Shown here: in pieces, positions 27,344 through 35,216 of the stretch
Layout of the letters: each line of letters starts with the position of its first letter
How positions within the stretch are numbered: position 1 is the stretch's first letter
Assembly (NCBI RefSeq): GCF_900101475.1
Contig: NZ_FMZV01000005.1
Coordinates: forward strand, 62,001-126,000
DNA: 64,000 nt
Reading direction: 5' to 3'
From: Ruegeria marina
Lineage (GTDB): Bacteria > Pseudomonadota > Alphaproteobacteria > Rhodobacterales > Rhodobacteraceae
Position numbers and translations under genes: made by a program
The notes under the pieces: model-generated
What the model was told of the DNA's origin: nothing
The model's database searches: none
Seen by the model: only the letters and a program-made list of their open reading frames with translations

Positions 27344-27374
27344 GCTTCTTTCTGGTGAAAAATACTCCCGCCGG
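27344..27374 (+). repeat. TTTC/GAAA hairpin repeat, copy 6
   Basis: CTTCTTTCTGGTGAAAAATA then CTCCCGCCGG; the 3' GAAA has become AAAA. It is the mirror partner of copy 5, 13 bp away. Confidence 0.7.
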
Positions 27375-27507
27375 AGGCGGCCGCGCTCTGGGGCGATTGA
27401 CTGCGATGGGGTCCCCGGCGCAGGGACAATCCGGCGCATCCGGACGACAGGCTCTGGACAAACACCGGCCCGCTCCGCCATTCAGGGCAAAATTCGCGAG
27501 GATCGGC

Positions 27508-28485
27508 ATGGATATCACACAGCTTGGCGACAGGATACTCTCGGGCGATCGCCGGGCGCTGGCGCGGGCGATCACGCTGGTGGAAAGCCGGCGCGCCGAC
27601 CATCGGGTCGACGCCACCGAACTGCTGGAGCGGCTGGCGCGCGCAGGGCGGCAGGCGCTCCGGATCGGACTTTCGGGCACGCCGGGGGTTGGCAAGTCCA
27701 CCTTCATCGAAAGCTTCGGCATGATGCTGGTGGGGCAGGGCTTGCGCGTCGCGGTCCTCGCGGTTGATCCCAGCTCGGCTCGCTCCGGCGGCTCGATCCT
27801 GGGCGACAAGACCCGGATGGAGCGTCTCTCGCGCGAGTCCAATGCCTTTATCCGTCCCTCCCCCAGCCAGAGCCACCTGGGTGGCGTCGCGCGGCGCACC
27901 CGCGAGGCGGTTGCGCTGTGCGAGGCGGCGGGGTTCGATGTCGTGCTGATCGAGACCGTGGGCGTCGGCCAGTCAGAAACCGTGGTCTCGGAACTGTCCG
28001 ACCTGTTCCTGCTGCTGCTGGCGCCCGCGGGCGGCGACGAGTTGCAGGGGGTCAAGCGCGGCATCATGGAGATGGCCGACATCATTCTGGTCAACAAGGC
28101 CGACGGCCCGCTGAAACCGGTCGCCACCCGGACCTGTGCCGATTATGCCGGCGCGCTGCGCCTGCTGCGCAAGCGGCCGCAGGATCCGGAGCATTTCCCG
28201 AAGGCTCTCACCGTCTCGGCGGTCGAGGAACACGGGCTGGCCGAGGCCTGGGCCGAGATGCAGGCGCTGGTCGAATGGCGCAAGGCGCAGGGGCATTGGC
28301 AGGACAACCGGGCCGCGCAGGCCCGGTTCTGGTTCGGGCAGGAGGTGCGCCACGCCCTGCTGGCCCGGCTGGAAACGCCGCAGGCGCGGGCCGAGATGGA
28401 CCGGCTGGCCACCGCTGCAGCCGTGGGTGATATGACCCCGGCCAGCGCCGCCGAGCAGATGCTGGCCTATCTGAAGGTGAATTGA
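27508..28485 (+). CDS. meaB: Methylmalonyl-CoA mutase-associated GTPase MeaB (ArgK)
   Basis: A G3E-type GTPase chaperone that guards methylmalonyl-CoA mutase, gating cobalamin loading. Walker A GTPGVGKST is near residue 57; VDPSSARSGGSILGDKTRM near 90 and VDVVLIETVGVGQSE-like FDVVLIETVGVGQSE near 145 are family signatures; NKAD near 196 is the guanine-specificity motif. Length 325 residues is normal. The mutase gene is not in the window. ATG 27508 was chosen from the family start; the long upstream frame is a shadow of hrpB. Confidence 0.94.
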   Translation: MDITQLGDRILSGDRRALARAITLVESRRADHRVDATELLERLARAGRQALRIGLSGTPGVGKSTFIESFGMMLVGQGLRVAVLAVDPSSARSGGSILGDKTRMERLSRESNAFIRPSPSQSHLGGVARRTREAVALCEAAGFDVVLIETVGVGQSETVVSELSDLFLLLLAPAGGDELQGVKRGIMEMADIILVNKADGPLKPVATRTCADYAGALRLLRKRPQDPEHFPKALTVSAVEEHGLAEAWAEMQALVEWRKAQGHWQDNRAAQARFWFGQEVRHALLARLETPQARAEMDRLATAAAVGDMTPASAAEQMLAYLKVN

Positions 28486-28583
28486 TGGGCTTGGCCTGCC
28501 AAGAACACCGTGGCCCGGAACATGCCGGACCCGGGGCCCTCGGGGGCGGTCGCAGCGAAGGCAAAGAATCCGCGCCAGCCGTC

Positions 28584-28612
28584 TTGACCCCCCGCGCGAT
28601 TCCCACTACACG
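28584..28612 (+). promoter_or_regulatory. Possible sigma70-type promoter of rpmB
   Basis: TTGACC at 28584-28589, a 17-bp spacer, then TACACG at 28607-28612, about 90 bp upstream of rpmB. The -10 is only a partial match. Confidence 0.35.
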
Positions 28613-28704
28613 CATCCAACCAGTTTTCGGGCGCGACTTCGGGTTGCGCCCCTTGTGATTTGGCAGGCGCCTTTCGTCTGCCACCAGATACGAAGGAAGA
28701 GACC

Positions 28705-28992
28705 ATGTCGCGCCGTTGCGAACTGACCGGAAAAGGCCCGATGACTGGCAACAATGTCAGCCATGCAAACAACAAGACCCGCCGTCGTTTTCTGCCCAAC
28801 CTGAACGACGTGACGCTGCAGTCGGAAACCCTGGGCCGCGGCGTCAAGCTGCGCATCTCGGCGGCTGCCCTGCGCTCGGTCGACCACCGCGGCGGTCTGG
28901 ACGCCTTCCTGGCCAAGGCCAAGGACGAGGACCTGTCCGACAACGCCCTGAAGGTCAAGAAAGAGATCGCCAAGGCACAAGCCTCGGCCTGA
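28705..28992 (+). CDS. rpmB: 50S ribosomal protein L28
   Basis: A 95-residue ribosomal protein beginning [20 protein letters not shown], with [12 protein letters not shown] near residues 24-35, as in alphaproteobacterial L28. The start at 28705 is preceded by GAAGGAAGAGACC. An in-frame ATG 15 codons earlier would add an atypical tail and is rejected. It is a monocistronic gene with its own terminator directly after the stop. Confidence 0.98.
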   Translation: MSRRCELTGKGPMTGNNVSHANNKTRRRFLPNLNDVTLQSETLGRGVKLRISAAALRSVDHRGGLDAFLAKAKDEDLSDNALKVKKEIAKAQASA

Positions 28993-29016
28993 TCGACCCC
29001 AGGACACTGGATCGCA

Positions 29017-29048
29017 GAAAACCCCGTACCAACCGGTGCGGGGTTTTC
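29017..29048 (+). terminator. Intrinsic terminator of rpmB
   Basis: GAAAACCCCG (29017-29026) pairs with CGGGGTTTTC (29039-29048) around a 12-nt loop; the 3' arm supplies the U-run. It is 25 bp past the stop codon. Confidence 0.9.
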
Positions 29049-29138
29049 CGCGTGTTGGGCGCGGGCAAAGCGTCCGCCTGTCGCAGCGGCCCGATGCCGC
29101 CTTGTGTTCCCCCTCGCGAACGCGCTAGCAGAACGGCA

Positions 29139-29489
29139 ATGATGATCCGTCTGCGCATCTCCCTAGCCGTGATCCTGGCTGCGCTGCTGGCGCTGACCGG
29201 GCAGGGGCTGGCCAATTCCCGCGGCATGAATGCCGCAGTGGGGCAGATGGAGATCTGCACCGGCTCCGGCCCGGTGATCCTCTATATGGGCGAAGACGGG
29301 CAGCCCACGGCCCGGCCGCATTACTGTCCCGATTTCGCCTTGGCCCTGCTGGGGGCGTTGACGCCTGACGTCATGGCTCTGCCAGTCCTGCCCGAGCGCG
29401 CCGCATCGCAGCCCGACCGCACCCGGGCCAGCCTGATTTCCGCCACGCTCTCGGCCGTTCCGGCCCGCGCGCCGCCTGTCCCGGTCTGA
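29139..29489 (+). CDS. DUF2946-like small exported protein next to copper chaperone
   Basis: A 116-residue protein with an N-terminal hydrophobic segment (ISLAVILAALLALTG, residues 7-21) like a signal peptide or anchor, then MEICTGSGPVILYMGEDGQP and HYCPDF. The paired cysteines and position directly before a PCu(A)C chaperone recall DUF2946 proteins of copper loci. Function is inferred from context only. A tail rich in Pro, Arg and Ala follows. The gap to the next gene is 47 bp, so they probably form an operon. Confidence 0.65.
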   Translation: MMIRLRISLAVILAALLALTGQGLANSRGMNAAVGQMEICTGSGPVILYMGEDGQPTARPHYCPDFALALLGALTPDVMALPVLPERAASQPDRTRASLISATLSAVPARAPPVPV

Positions 29490-29536
29490 TCCGACCCAAA
29501 TCAGACCAATCAGGACATGACCAAGGAGAGAGACCC

Positions 29537-30007
29537 ATGTCGTTCAAATCCGCACTGCTGGCCGCCGCCGCATCCCTGAGCCTTGCCACCGCCGCGCTGG
29601 CCGGGGACATCATCATCGACGACGCCTATGCCCGCTCGGCCGGCGCCCATGCCAAGGCGGGCGCCGCCTTCATGGTGATCCACAATTCCGGCGATACCGA
29701 CGACCGGCTGATGGATGTCCGCTCGGACGTGTCGGCCCGGGTGGAACTGCACACCCACAAGATCAACGATCAGGGTGTCGCCCAGATGATGCACGTCCCC
29801 GAAGGCTTCGTGATCCCTGCCGGTGGCATGCATGCGCTGGCGCGCGGCGGCGATCACGTGATGTTCATGGGCATCAAGGCGCCCTTTGAGCAGGGGGCGA
29901 TGGTGCCGCTGACGCTGCTGTTCGAAAAGGCCGGCGAGATCGAGATCGAGGTCCCCGTCGACCTGGAGCGCCAGGATGGCGGCCACGGCCACATGAAAAA
30001 GAACTGA
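29537..30007 (+). CDS. Periplasmic copper chaperone PCu(A)C
   Basis: A 156-residue exported protein: signal peptide to about residue 22 (ATAALAG), then the PCu(A)C fold. Copper-binding Met and His residues follow the family spacing (ELHTHKI, then MMHVP, then MHALARGGDHVMFMG). It hands Cu(I) to the CuA site of cytochrome c oxidase together with SCO proteins. A basic His-rich tail (GGHGHMKK) may add metal affinity. It follows the DUF2946-like gene closely. Confidence 0.93.
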   Translation: MSFKSALLAAAASLSLATAALAGDIIIDDAYARSAGAHAKAGAAFMVIHNSGDTDDRLMDVRSDVSARVELHTHKINDQGVAQMMHVPEGFVIPAGGMHALARGGDHVMFMGIKAPFEQGAMVPLTLLFEKAGEIEIEVPVDLERQDGGHGHMKKN

Positions 30008-30057
30008 ACGCGCAGGCACGCCTGTCTTCAGGCTGCGCTGCAGCCCTCATCCATGCG

Positions 30058-31041
30058 TCAGGCCGGGCCTTCCCCCGGCCTGGAGGCCCAATCCGACACC
30101 GTTCCCGCCCCTGCCGAAAGGGCACGGTCCAGCGCCTGGGCCGCTATCGCAAAATCGCCGATCGCCATGCCGCGAAACACGAAACCCGCCCGGTTCGCCG
30201 GGGCGCGGGCCGGTGCGGTGCCAGTCACCAGCGCCGCCAGGTCCCCGGCCACCAGCGCTGGATCGACCATCGGGCGCGGGTTGTCGACCTCTTGCGCCTG
30301 ATCGTCGATGTAAAGCGGCGCCAGCGCCGCCATCCCTTCGGCCCGCCAGGGTACGCCCGCATCGGTGATCGCGGCAAAGGCGCCGGGTTTCAGCCAGCGG
30401 GCATCGAGGAACGGCTCCATCCCGTAGGCGAGCGTCACCGAAGAGACCACGATATCGGCCGCCGCCAGCGCCGCCTGCGGTGCGCTGGCGATCTCGACCT
30501 CCAGCCCTCGCGCCCGGGCCAGCGCGGCCAGCCGCTCCAGGTTTCCCGCGCCGCGCCCCAGCAGCACCGCCCGCCGCAGCGGGAAGAGGTCGCAGAATGC
30601 CGCCAGGTGGCTGCGCGCCTGCGCCCCGGTGCCTACGAAGGCTATCGTTTCGGCCGCCGGATCGGCCAGCCGCCGCGCTGCCAGCGCGCTGAGCCCCGCC
30701 GTGCGCACGCCCGTCAGCCACCCCGCCTGCATCAGCGCCCGCATCTGTCCCGTTTCGCTGTCCTGCACCAGCACCACGCCCTCGACCCCGGGCAGGCCGC
30801 GGGCCGGGTTGCGCGGGCTCACCATCACCGACTTGACCACCGTCAGGTCCGGCGCATCGCCCGTGGCCAGCGTCGTCATCACGTAGCGCCCGTCTCCCGG
30901 CAGCACCGCCGATTTCGGCGCCACCTTCACCGTGCCCCGGACCTGCGCCGCGATTGCGTTTTCCAGCGCCGACAGCACCTCGGCCGTCGTTATCCCCAGG
31001 CCGGCCAGTTCGGAATCCGACAGGATCAGGAAGCCGCTCAT
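30058..31041 (-). CDS. Ornithine cyclodeaminase family protein
   Basis: A 327-residue NAD(P)-dependent enzyme of the ornithine cyclodeaminase/mu-crystallin family. The Rossmann motif FVGTGAQARSHL is near residue 134; TVVKSVMVSPRNPARGLPG near 68 and VSSVTLAYGM near 200 are family regions. Members act on ornithine, alanine or cyclic imino acids, so the substrate is open. Its start overlaps the sirtuin stop by 4 bp (ATGA), an operon with the deacylase upstream. Confidence 0.83.
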   Translation of the reverse strand: MSGFLILSDSELAGLGITTAEVLSALENAIAAQVRGTVKVAPKSAVLPGDGRYVMTTLATGDAPDLTVVKSVMVSPRNPARGLPGVEGVVLVQDSETGQMRALMQAGWLTGVRTAGLSALAARRLADPAAETIAFVGTGAQARSHLAAFCDLFPLRRAVLLGRGAGNLERLAALARARGLEVEIASAPQAALAAADIVVSSVTLAYGMEPFLDARWLKPGAFAAITDAGVPWRAEGMAALAPLYIDDQAQEVDNPRPMVDPALVAGDLAALVTGTAPARAPANRAGFVFRGMAIGDFAIAAQALDRALSAGAGTVSDWASRPGEGPA

Positions 31042-31736
31042 CTCGGCCCCTCCAGCAAGTCCGCCACCCAGTCCGGAACGATCTGGCTGGCCGGGCCGAA
31101 CCGGGTCTCGTCGAAGCTCGACACGACGGCCGAGGGCTCCAGGTTCAGCTCCACAGTCCGCGCGCCCGCCGCGGTCGCCTCGTTCACGAAGGCTGCCGCC
31201 GGATAGACCTGCCCCGAGGTGCCGATCGCGGCAAACACGGAACAGCCCGCCAGGTGGTCATATATGGCATCCATGAAATAGGCCATCTCGCCGAACCACA
31301 CCACATCGGGCCGGGCGGTGGGGCGGGTGCAGGCGGGGCAGGGGGTGGCAGTGTCCATCTCTTCGGGTGCGGTCCAGCGGTGGCCACAGGCGGCGCAAAG
31401 CGCCCCCGCAAGGGTGCCATGCATGTGGATCACGTCTTGCGCGCCGCCCGCCTCGTGCAGGCGGTCCACGTTCTGGGTCACGATCACCACCTCGCCTGGC
31501 CAGTCCCGTTGCAGGCGCGCCAGCACCTGATGCGCTGCATTGGGTCGGGCGGCGGCGGCCTTCACCCGGCGCGCATTGTAGAACTCGTGCACCAGCACCG
31601 GGTTGCGGGCAAAACCCTCGGGCGTCGCAACGTCGTCGATCGCGTATTTCGCCCACAGCCCGTCCTTGTCCCGGAACGTGCCCAGCCCGCTTTCAGCCGA
31701 TATACCCGCGCCGGTCAGTATGACGATCTTTTCCAT
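31038..31736 (-). CDS. cobB: NAD-dependent protein deacylase (sirtuin, CobB class)
   Basis: A 232-residue Sir2 enzyme that removes acyl groups from lysines using NAD+. GAGISAESGLGTFR near residues 9-22 binds NAD; TQNVDRLHEAGG near 84 and catalytic His in VIHMHGTL near 102 are conserved; zinc pairs are CAAC and CPAC. EFYNARR carries the Tyr-x-x-Arg of the desuccinylase class, as in E. coli CobB. Start 31736 (MEKIVILTGAG) was chosen; the longer frame runs into the opposite-strand phosphatase promoter. Confidence 0.94.
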   Translation of the reverse strand: MEKIVILTGAGISAESGLGTFRDKDGLWAKYAIDDVATPEGFARNPVLVHEFYNARRVKAAAARPNAAHQVLARLQRDWPGEVVIVTQNVDRLHEAGGAQDVIHMHGTLAGALCAACGHRWTAPEEMDTATPCPACTRPTARPDVVWFGEMAYFMDAIYDHLAGCSVFAAIGTSGQVYPAAAFVNEATAAGARTVELNLEPSAVVSSFDETRFGPASQIVPDWVADLLEGPR

Positions 31737-31779
31737 CCCAGGACCCTCGCGTAATGATCGGGGCAAAACGGAGCCCCGC

Positions 31780-32223
31780 ATGACCCACCGTATCCTCTTC
31801 GTCTGCCTTGGCAACATCCGCCGGTCACCCGCGGCCGAAGGCGTTTTTCGCGTGCTGATGCCCGACGCGCAGACCGACAGCGCTGGAACCGGCGACTGGC
31901 ATGTGGGCGAGCCGCCCTACGGTCCGATGCAGGTGGCGGCGCAGGCGCGCGGCATCGACCTGTCGGACCTGCGGGCGCGCCAGTTCACCGCGGCCGATTT
32001 CACCCGTTTCGACCTGATCCTGGGCATGGACATGCAGAACATTGCGGATATCGAGGCGCTGCGTCCCGCCGGCAACGCGACTCCGGTCAGGCTCTTCACC
32101 GAGTTCGCGCCCGAAACCGGGGCAACCCATGTGCCCGATCCCTACTACACCCGCGATTTCGACGGCGCGCTCGACCTGATCCGGGCCGCGGCGGCCGGGT
32201 TGCGGAAACATCTGGGCCACTGA
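31780..32223 (+). CDS. Low-molecular-weight protein-tyrosine phosphatase
   Basis: A 147-residue phosphatase with P-loop VCLGNIRRSP: nucleophile Cys9, loop Arg15, Ser16. The usual second cysteine (CxGNxCRSP) is arginine at position 14, so the protective disulfide of many members cannot form. The acid loop DPYYTRDFDGA near 124 carries the catalytic Asp. It starts 43 bp from the divergent sirtuin gene. Either protein-tyrosine or polysaccharide-linked phosphatase function is possible. Confidence 0.9.
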   Translation: MTHRILFVCLGNIRRSPAAEGVFRVLMPDAQTDSAGTGDWHVGEPPYGPMQVAAQARGIDLSDLRARQFTAADFTRFDLILGMDMQNIADIEALRPAGNATPVRLFTEFAPETGATHVPDPYYTRDFDGALDLIRAAAAGLRKHLGH

Positions 32224-32277
32224 CCAGGATCGACCCAAGCGCAGTCTGTCAATCCCAACTCCCCTGACGGCCTGCCA

Positions 32278-32293
32278 CCAGTTTGTAAACTGG
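32278..32293. repeat. 16-bp palindrome in a convergent gap
   Basis: CCAGTTT, GT, AAACTGG: 7-bp arms around 2 nt. It lies between the converging phosphatase and LysR genes, and a half copy (AAAACTGG) is 67 bp further on. Function unknown; a cruciform or terminator base is possible. Confidence 0.45.
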
Positions 32294-32509
32294 CCCCGGA
32301 TCGGCGGCACAAAAGGCGGGGGTCCGGGGAAACCGGCCGGGATTTAAGCAATTCCAAAACTGGCCGTTCTTGTTGTGCAAACTTGCAAGCCGCCTCTTGC
32401 CGGGTCCGCGCGCCTTGCGCTCAATGCGGGGGGTCAGCATCCCGGCAGGCTTCAGATGACCTCAAACCAAAGTTTTTCGGATATGGATGCCCGGGACCAT
32501 GCGTGCCCG

Positions 32510-33475
32510 TCAGTCCTCGATCACCCTGAGCTGGCCGCCAAGCCATGGAAGCCGGGCGACTGCGGGGTCGATCATCTGGCTCTGCACCAGCCGGCGCATG
32601 GTCTGCGCCACGTCGCGTGGCACCCGGTCGGCCCAGTCGGATCCGGCAAAGAGCGAAATGGTGCGCGCAAACGCGGCAAAGGGCAGGGGAAAGGCGTCGA
32701 TCTCTTCATGGAACCGGGCCGCGCGCATGTATCCCAGCGGCGTCGTCACCGCCCAGCCCACGCGCCGGGCCACCATCGCGATCAGCGCCAGGTGCGAACC
32801 GATTTCGAACCGTTCCTCGAACTCCAGCTTGTGGCGGGCCAGCTGGGTTTCGATCTGGCGGCTGATCAGTTGCTCTCGGGCATAGCGCAGCAGGGGCATG
32901 GTACGCAGCGCCGCCATCACGTCGCCGCCCTCGGGCACCACCCCGCGCGGCGCCACGATCATGAACGGGTCGCGCACCAGCGGATATTCGACCACGCCTT
33001 CGTGCATCTCGCCCGCGGTTGCGGCGACAGCAATATGCAGACGCCGTGCCTTCATCGCCTCGGTGATCTCGTGGCTGGGCGCAGTAATCAGCTTGAACCG
33101 GCACTTGGTCAGGCTGTCGGCCAGAAGTACCGCCAGCCGCGGCGTCAGGTCATTGTCGAAATCGTCGATCAGCCCCATGCTGAGCGTGCTCAGATGGGTC
33201 AGGTCCATCACCGTCAGTTCGCTCTGCGCCAGCCGGAGCTCGCTCAGAACCGTCTCTGCCCGCGGCAGAAACGCGCGCCCCGCCGGTGTCAGCACCATGG
33301 GGCGGCGGCCGTGGTCCACCAGATCGCTGCCCAGTGCCTGTTCCAGATTCTTCAGCTGCTGGCTCACCGCCGGCTGGCTCAACCCGGTCAGTTCCGAGGC
33401 CTGCGCCACCGACCCGGAGCGCGCCAGCGCCTCGAACACTTCCAGACCGCGCAGGGTCACGCCTTTCATCAGCAT
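32510..33475 (-). CDS. LysR family transcriptional regulator, divergent from hisD-like gene
   Basis: A 321-residue LTTR: helix-turn-helix in the first 65 residues (SVAQASELTGLSQPAVSQQLKNLE), effector domain with SMGLIDDFDNDLTP near 98. Start may be Met3. It is divergent from the HisD-family dehydrogenase with a 77-bp gap that contains a TTGAC-N5-GTCAA site, the usual arrangement for regulating the neighbour. The effector is unknown; the target gene suggests a polyol or amino alcohol. Confidence 0.9.
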   Translation of the reverse strand: MLMKGVTLRGLEVFEALARSGSVAQASELTGLSQPAVSQQLKNLEQALGSDLVDHGRRPMVLTPAGRAFLPRAETVLSELRLAQSELTVMDLTHLSTLSMGLIDDFDNDLTPRLAVLLADSLTKCRFKLITAPSHEITEAMKARRLHIAVAATAGEMHEGVVEYPLVRDPFMIVAPRGVVPEGGDVMAALRTMPLLRYAREQLISRQIETQLARHKLEFEERFEIGSHLALIAMVARRVGWAVTTPLGYMRAARFHEEIDAFPLPFAAFARTISLFAGSDWADRVPRDVAQTMRRLVQSQMIDPAVARLPWLGGQLRVIED

Positions 33476-33515
33476 TTCGGTCGCTCCCGGCAGTTTTGCT
33501 TTTTCTTAATATAAG

Positions 33516-33530
33516 TTGACCAAACGTCAA
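33516..33530. promoter_or_regulatory. Candidate LysR-type operator
   Basis: TTGAC-CAAAC-GTCAA, an inverted repeat with the T-N11-A geometry of LTTR sites, midway between the LysR gene and the HisD-like gene (23 bp before its ATG). A second dyad CTTA-ATA-TAAG directly precedes it (33505-33515). Confidence 0.55.
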
Positions 33531-33552
33531 GTAATGATCGTGAGGCTCTCGA

Positions 33553-34854
33553 ATGAGTATTACCGTTTTGAAATCCGCACCCGGGCTTGAAGTCTCGGCG
33601 CAGGGGGATGCGTCCGACGTCGTGCAGGTGATGCTCGCCCGTCTGAAACTGGAAGGCGAGGTTGCCGCCCGTGACTATGCCGCGCGTCTTGATGGCTGGA
33701 CCGGCGATATCGTGGTCACATCCGAGCAGATCGCCGGCGCCTGCGACCAGGTGCCCGAAGACCTCAAGTCCCAGATCCGTTACGCCCATGACAACATCCG
33801 CCGTTTCGCCGAGGCGCAGCGCGCCTCGGCGCTGGATTTCCAGACTGAGCTGCGCCCGGGCCTGATCGCCGGGCAGAAACAGATCCCGCTGGCGGCGGCA
33901 GGGGCCTATGTGCCGGGCGGGCGCTATGCCCATATCGCCTCGGCGTTGATGACGATCACCACCGCCCGCGCCGCGGGCGTGCCGCGTATCACCGCCGTCT
34001 CGCCGCCGCAGCCGGGGCGTGGCATCCATCCGGCGATCCTCTATGCCATGTCGCTGGCCGGCGCCGACCGCATCCTGGCGCTGGGCGGGGTGCAGGGGGT
34101 GGCGGCGCTGGCCTTTGGCCTCTTCGGTGCCCCGCCCGCCGATATCCTCGTCGGGCCCGGCAACCAGTTCGTGGCCGAGGCCAAGCGCCAGCTGTTCGGC
34201 CCGGTCGGTATCGACATGTTCGCCGGGCCCACCGACAGCCTGGTCATCGCCGACGCCACCGCCGACCCGTTGACCGTTGCCTGGGATCTGGTCGGCCAGG
34301 CCGAGCATGGCTACAACTCACCCGTCTGGCTGGTCACCGACGACAGGACCCTGGCCGAGACGGTGCTGGCCCATATTCCCGCCTGCATCGCCGAACTGCC
34401 CGAACCCAACCGCTCCAGCGCCCAGGCCGCCTGGGATGCCTTGGGCGAGGTGATCCTGTGCGTTAATCGCGAGGAGATGGCCGCTACCGCCGACCGCTAC
34501 GCGCCCGAGCACCTGCATGTGCAGGCCGCCGATCTCGACTGGTGGCGGCGCCGCCTTTCGGCCTATGGCTCGCTGTTCCTGGGCGAGTTGACCACCGTGG
34601 CCTTCGGCGACAAGGCCAGCGGGCCCAACCACGTGCTGCCCACCTCGGGCGCGGCACGCTATACTGGCGGGCTAAGCGTACACAAGTTCCTGAAAACCGT
34701 GACCTGGCAGCAGGTCGAGCCGCGGGCGCTGCCCGAACTCGCCCGCGCCACCGCTGTCATCTCGCGCGCCGAGGGGATGGAAGGCCACGCCCGCACGGCG
34801 GATATCCGTCTGGAAAAGTTGCGCCCCGTGCTGCGACAGGTCGGCAATGGCTGA
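33553..34854 (+). CDS. HisD-family (histidinol dehydrogenase-like) NAD-dependent dehydrogenase
   Basis: A 433-residue protein with the HisD fold: GGRYAHIASALMTI near 122, LGGVQGVAALAFG near 177, GPGNQFVAEAKRQLFGPVGIDM near 201-222, zinc ligands Gln249 and His252 in GQAEHG, and GPNHVLPTSG near 364. Several signature positions differ from biosynthetic HisD (GPTDSLVIAD instead of GPSEILVIAD; GYNSPVW after the QAEH). These features recall the paralogues acting on other diols, such as sulfopropanediol dehydrogenase HpsN. No histidine genes are near and a LysR gene is divergent, so a catabolic role is more likely than histidine synthesis. Confidence 0.82.
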   Translation: MSITVLKSAPGLEVSAQGDASDVVQVMLARLKLEGEVAARDYAARLDGWTGDIVVTSEQIAGACDQVPEDLKSQIRYAHDNIRRFAEAQRASALDFQTELRPGLIAGQKQIPLAAAGAYVPGGRYAHIASALMTITTARAAGVPRITAVSPPQPGRGIHPAILYAMSLAGADRILALGGVQGVAALAFGLFGAPPADILVGPGNQFVAEAKRQLFGPVGIDMFAGPTDSLVIADATADPLTVAWDLVGQAEHGYNSPVWLVTDDRTLAETVLAHIPACIAELPEPNRSSAQAAWDALGEVILCVNREEMAATADRYAPEHLHVQAADLDWWRRRLSAYGSLFLGELTTVAFGDKASGPNHVLPTSGAARYTGGLSVHKFLKTVTWQQVEPRALPELARATAVISRAEGMEGHARTADIRLEKLRPVLRQVGNG

Positions 34855-34898
34855 GCAAACAAAAGGCGGGCTTCAAGCCAGCCGTCCGCCGTCTTCGA

Positions 34899-35216
34899 TT
34901 ACTGGCAGATCGCCTGCGCCAGCTCTCCGAACGCCTTGTAGCGCTTCCACAGTGCCTCGTCGCTGCGCTTGTCCGACATCCGCACTTCCTGCGCCTGGTG
35001 CGGGTCCCGGAACCACTTGGCGACCTTGCGCCGGTCGGACCGGGTCAGCGACTTGTTGGCGGCCTGCTGGATGCAACTGCACCGCTGCGGGGTCGCCTCG
35101 GACCGGCCGCTCTGGCGGCAGGCATCATGAATGCCTCCGGTCGCCGCAAAAACCTGTGCCGGCGCCGTCACGCTCATCAGGGCGGCACAGACCGCCCCCG
35201 TCAAAAACCGTTTCAC
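34899..35216 (-). CDS. Small secreted cysteine-containing protein
   Basis: A 105-residue protein from a GTG start at 35216 (AAGAGG 7 nt upstream). A signal peptide (VKRFLTGAVCAALMSVTAPAQVFA, starts with GTG read as Met) ends near residue 24. The mature part has CRQSG, a CSC motif (QRCSCIQQAAN) and a highly basic helix (TRSDRRKVAKWFRDPHQ) ending in AICQ, so four cysteines could form two disulfides. No family was recognised. It converges on the HisD-like gene. Confidence 0.65.
   Translation of the reverse strand: MKRFLTGAVCAALMSVTAPAQVFAATGGIHDACRQSGRSEATPQRCSCIQQAANKSLTRSDRRKVAKWFRDPHQAQEVRMSDKRSDEALWKRYKAFGELAQAICQ

Larger units (their letters stand above)
27205..27507. other. Intergenic region with back-to-back hairpin repeats
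   Basis: 303 bp between divergent hrpB and meaB. No gene is supported. It contains two copies of the TTTC/GAAA element facing each other (27304-27331 and 27344-27374), separated by GCAGAAGCGTTC, making a large inverted repeat flanked by CCGCCGGAG/CGCCGGAGG. Unlike the other copies, these lie at the 5' side of both genes, so a terminator role would need upstream transcription to stop. Confidence 0.5.

Noticed and set aside
24811-27507. Very long open frame on the plus strand across hrpB, running on into meaB
   Set aside because: It is the antisense shadow of hrpB; the protein composition is low-complexity Arg/Gln/His-rich, and only the last 325 codons (meaB, from 27508) are a real gene.
32249-32440. 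63-codon minus-strand ORF in the phosphatase-LysR gap
   Set aside because: It lacks a convincing ribosome-binding site and crosses a palindrome and GC-rich stem, so chance is likely.
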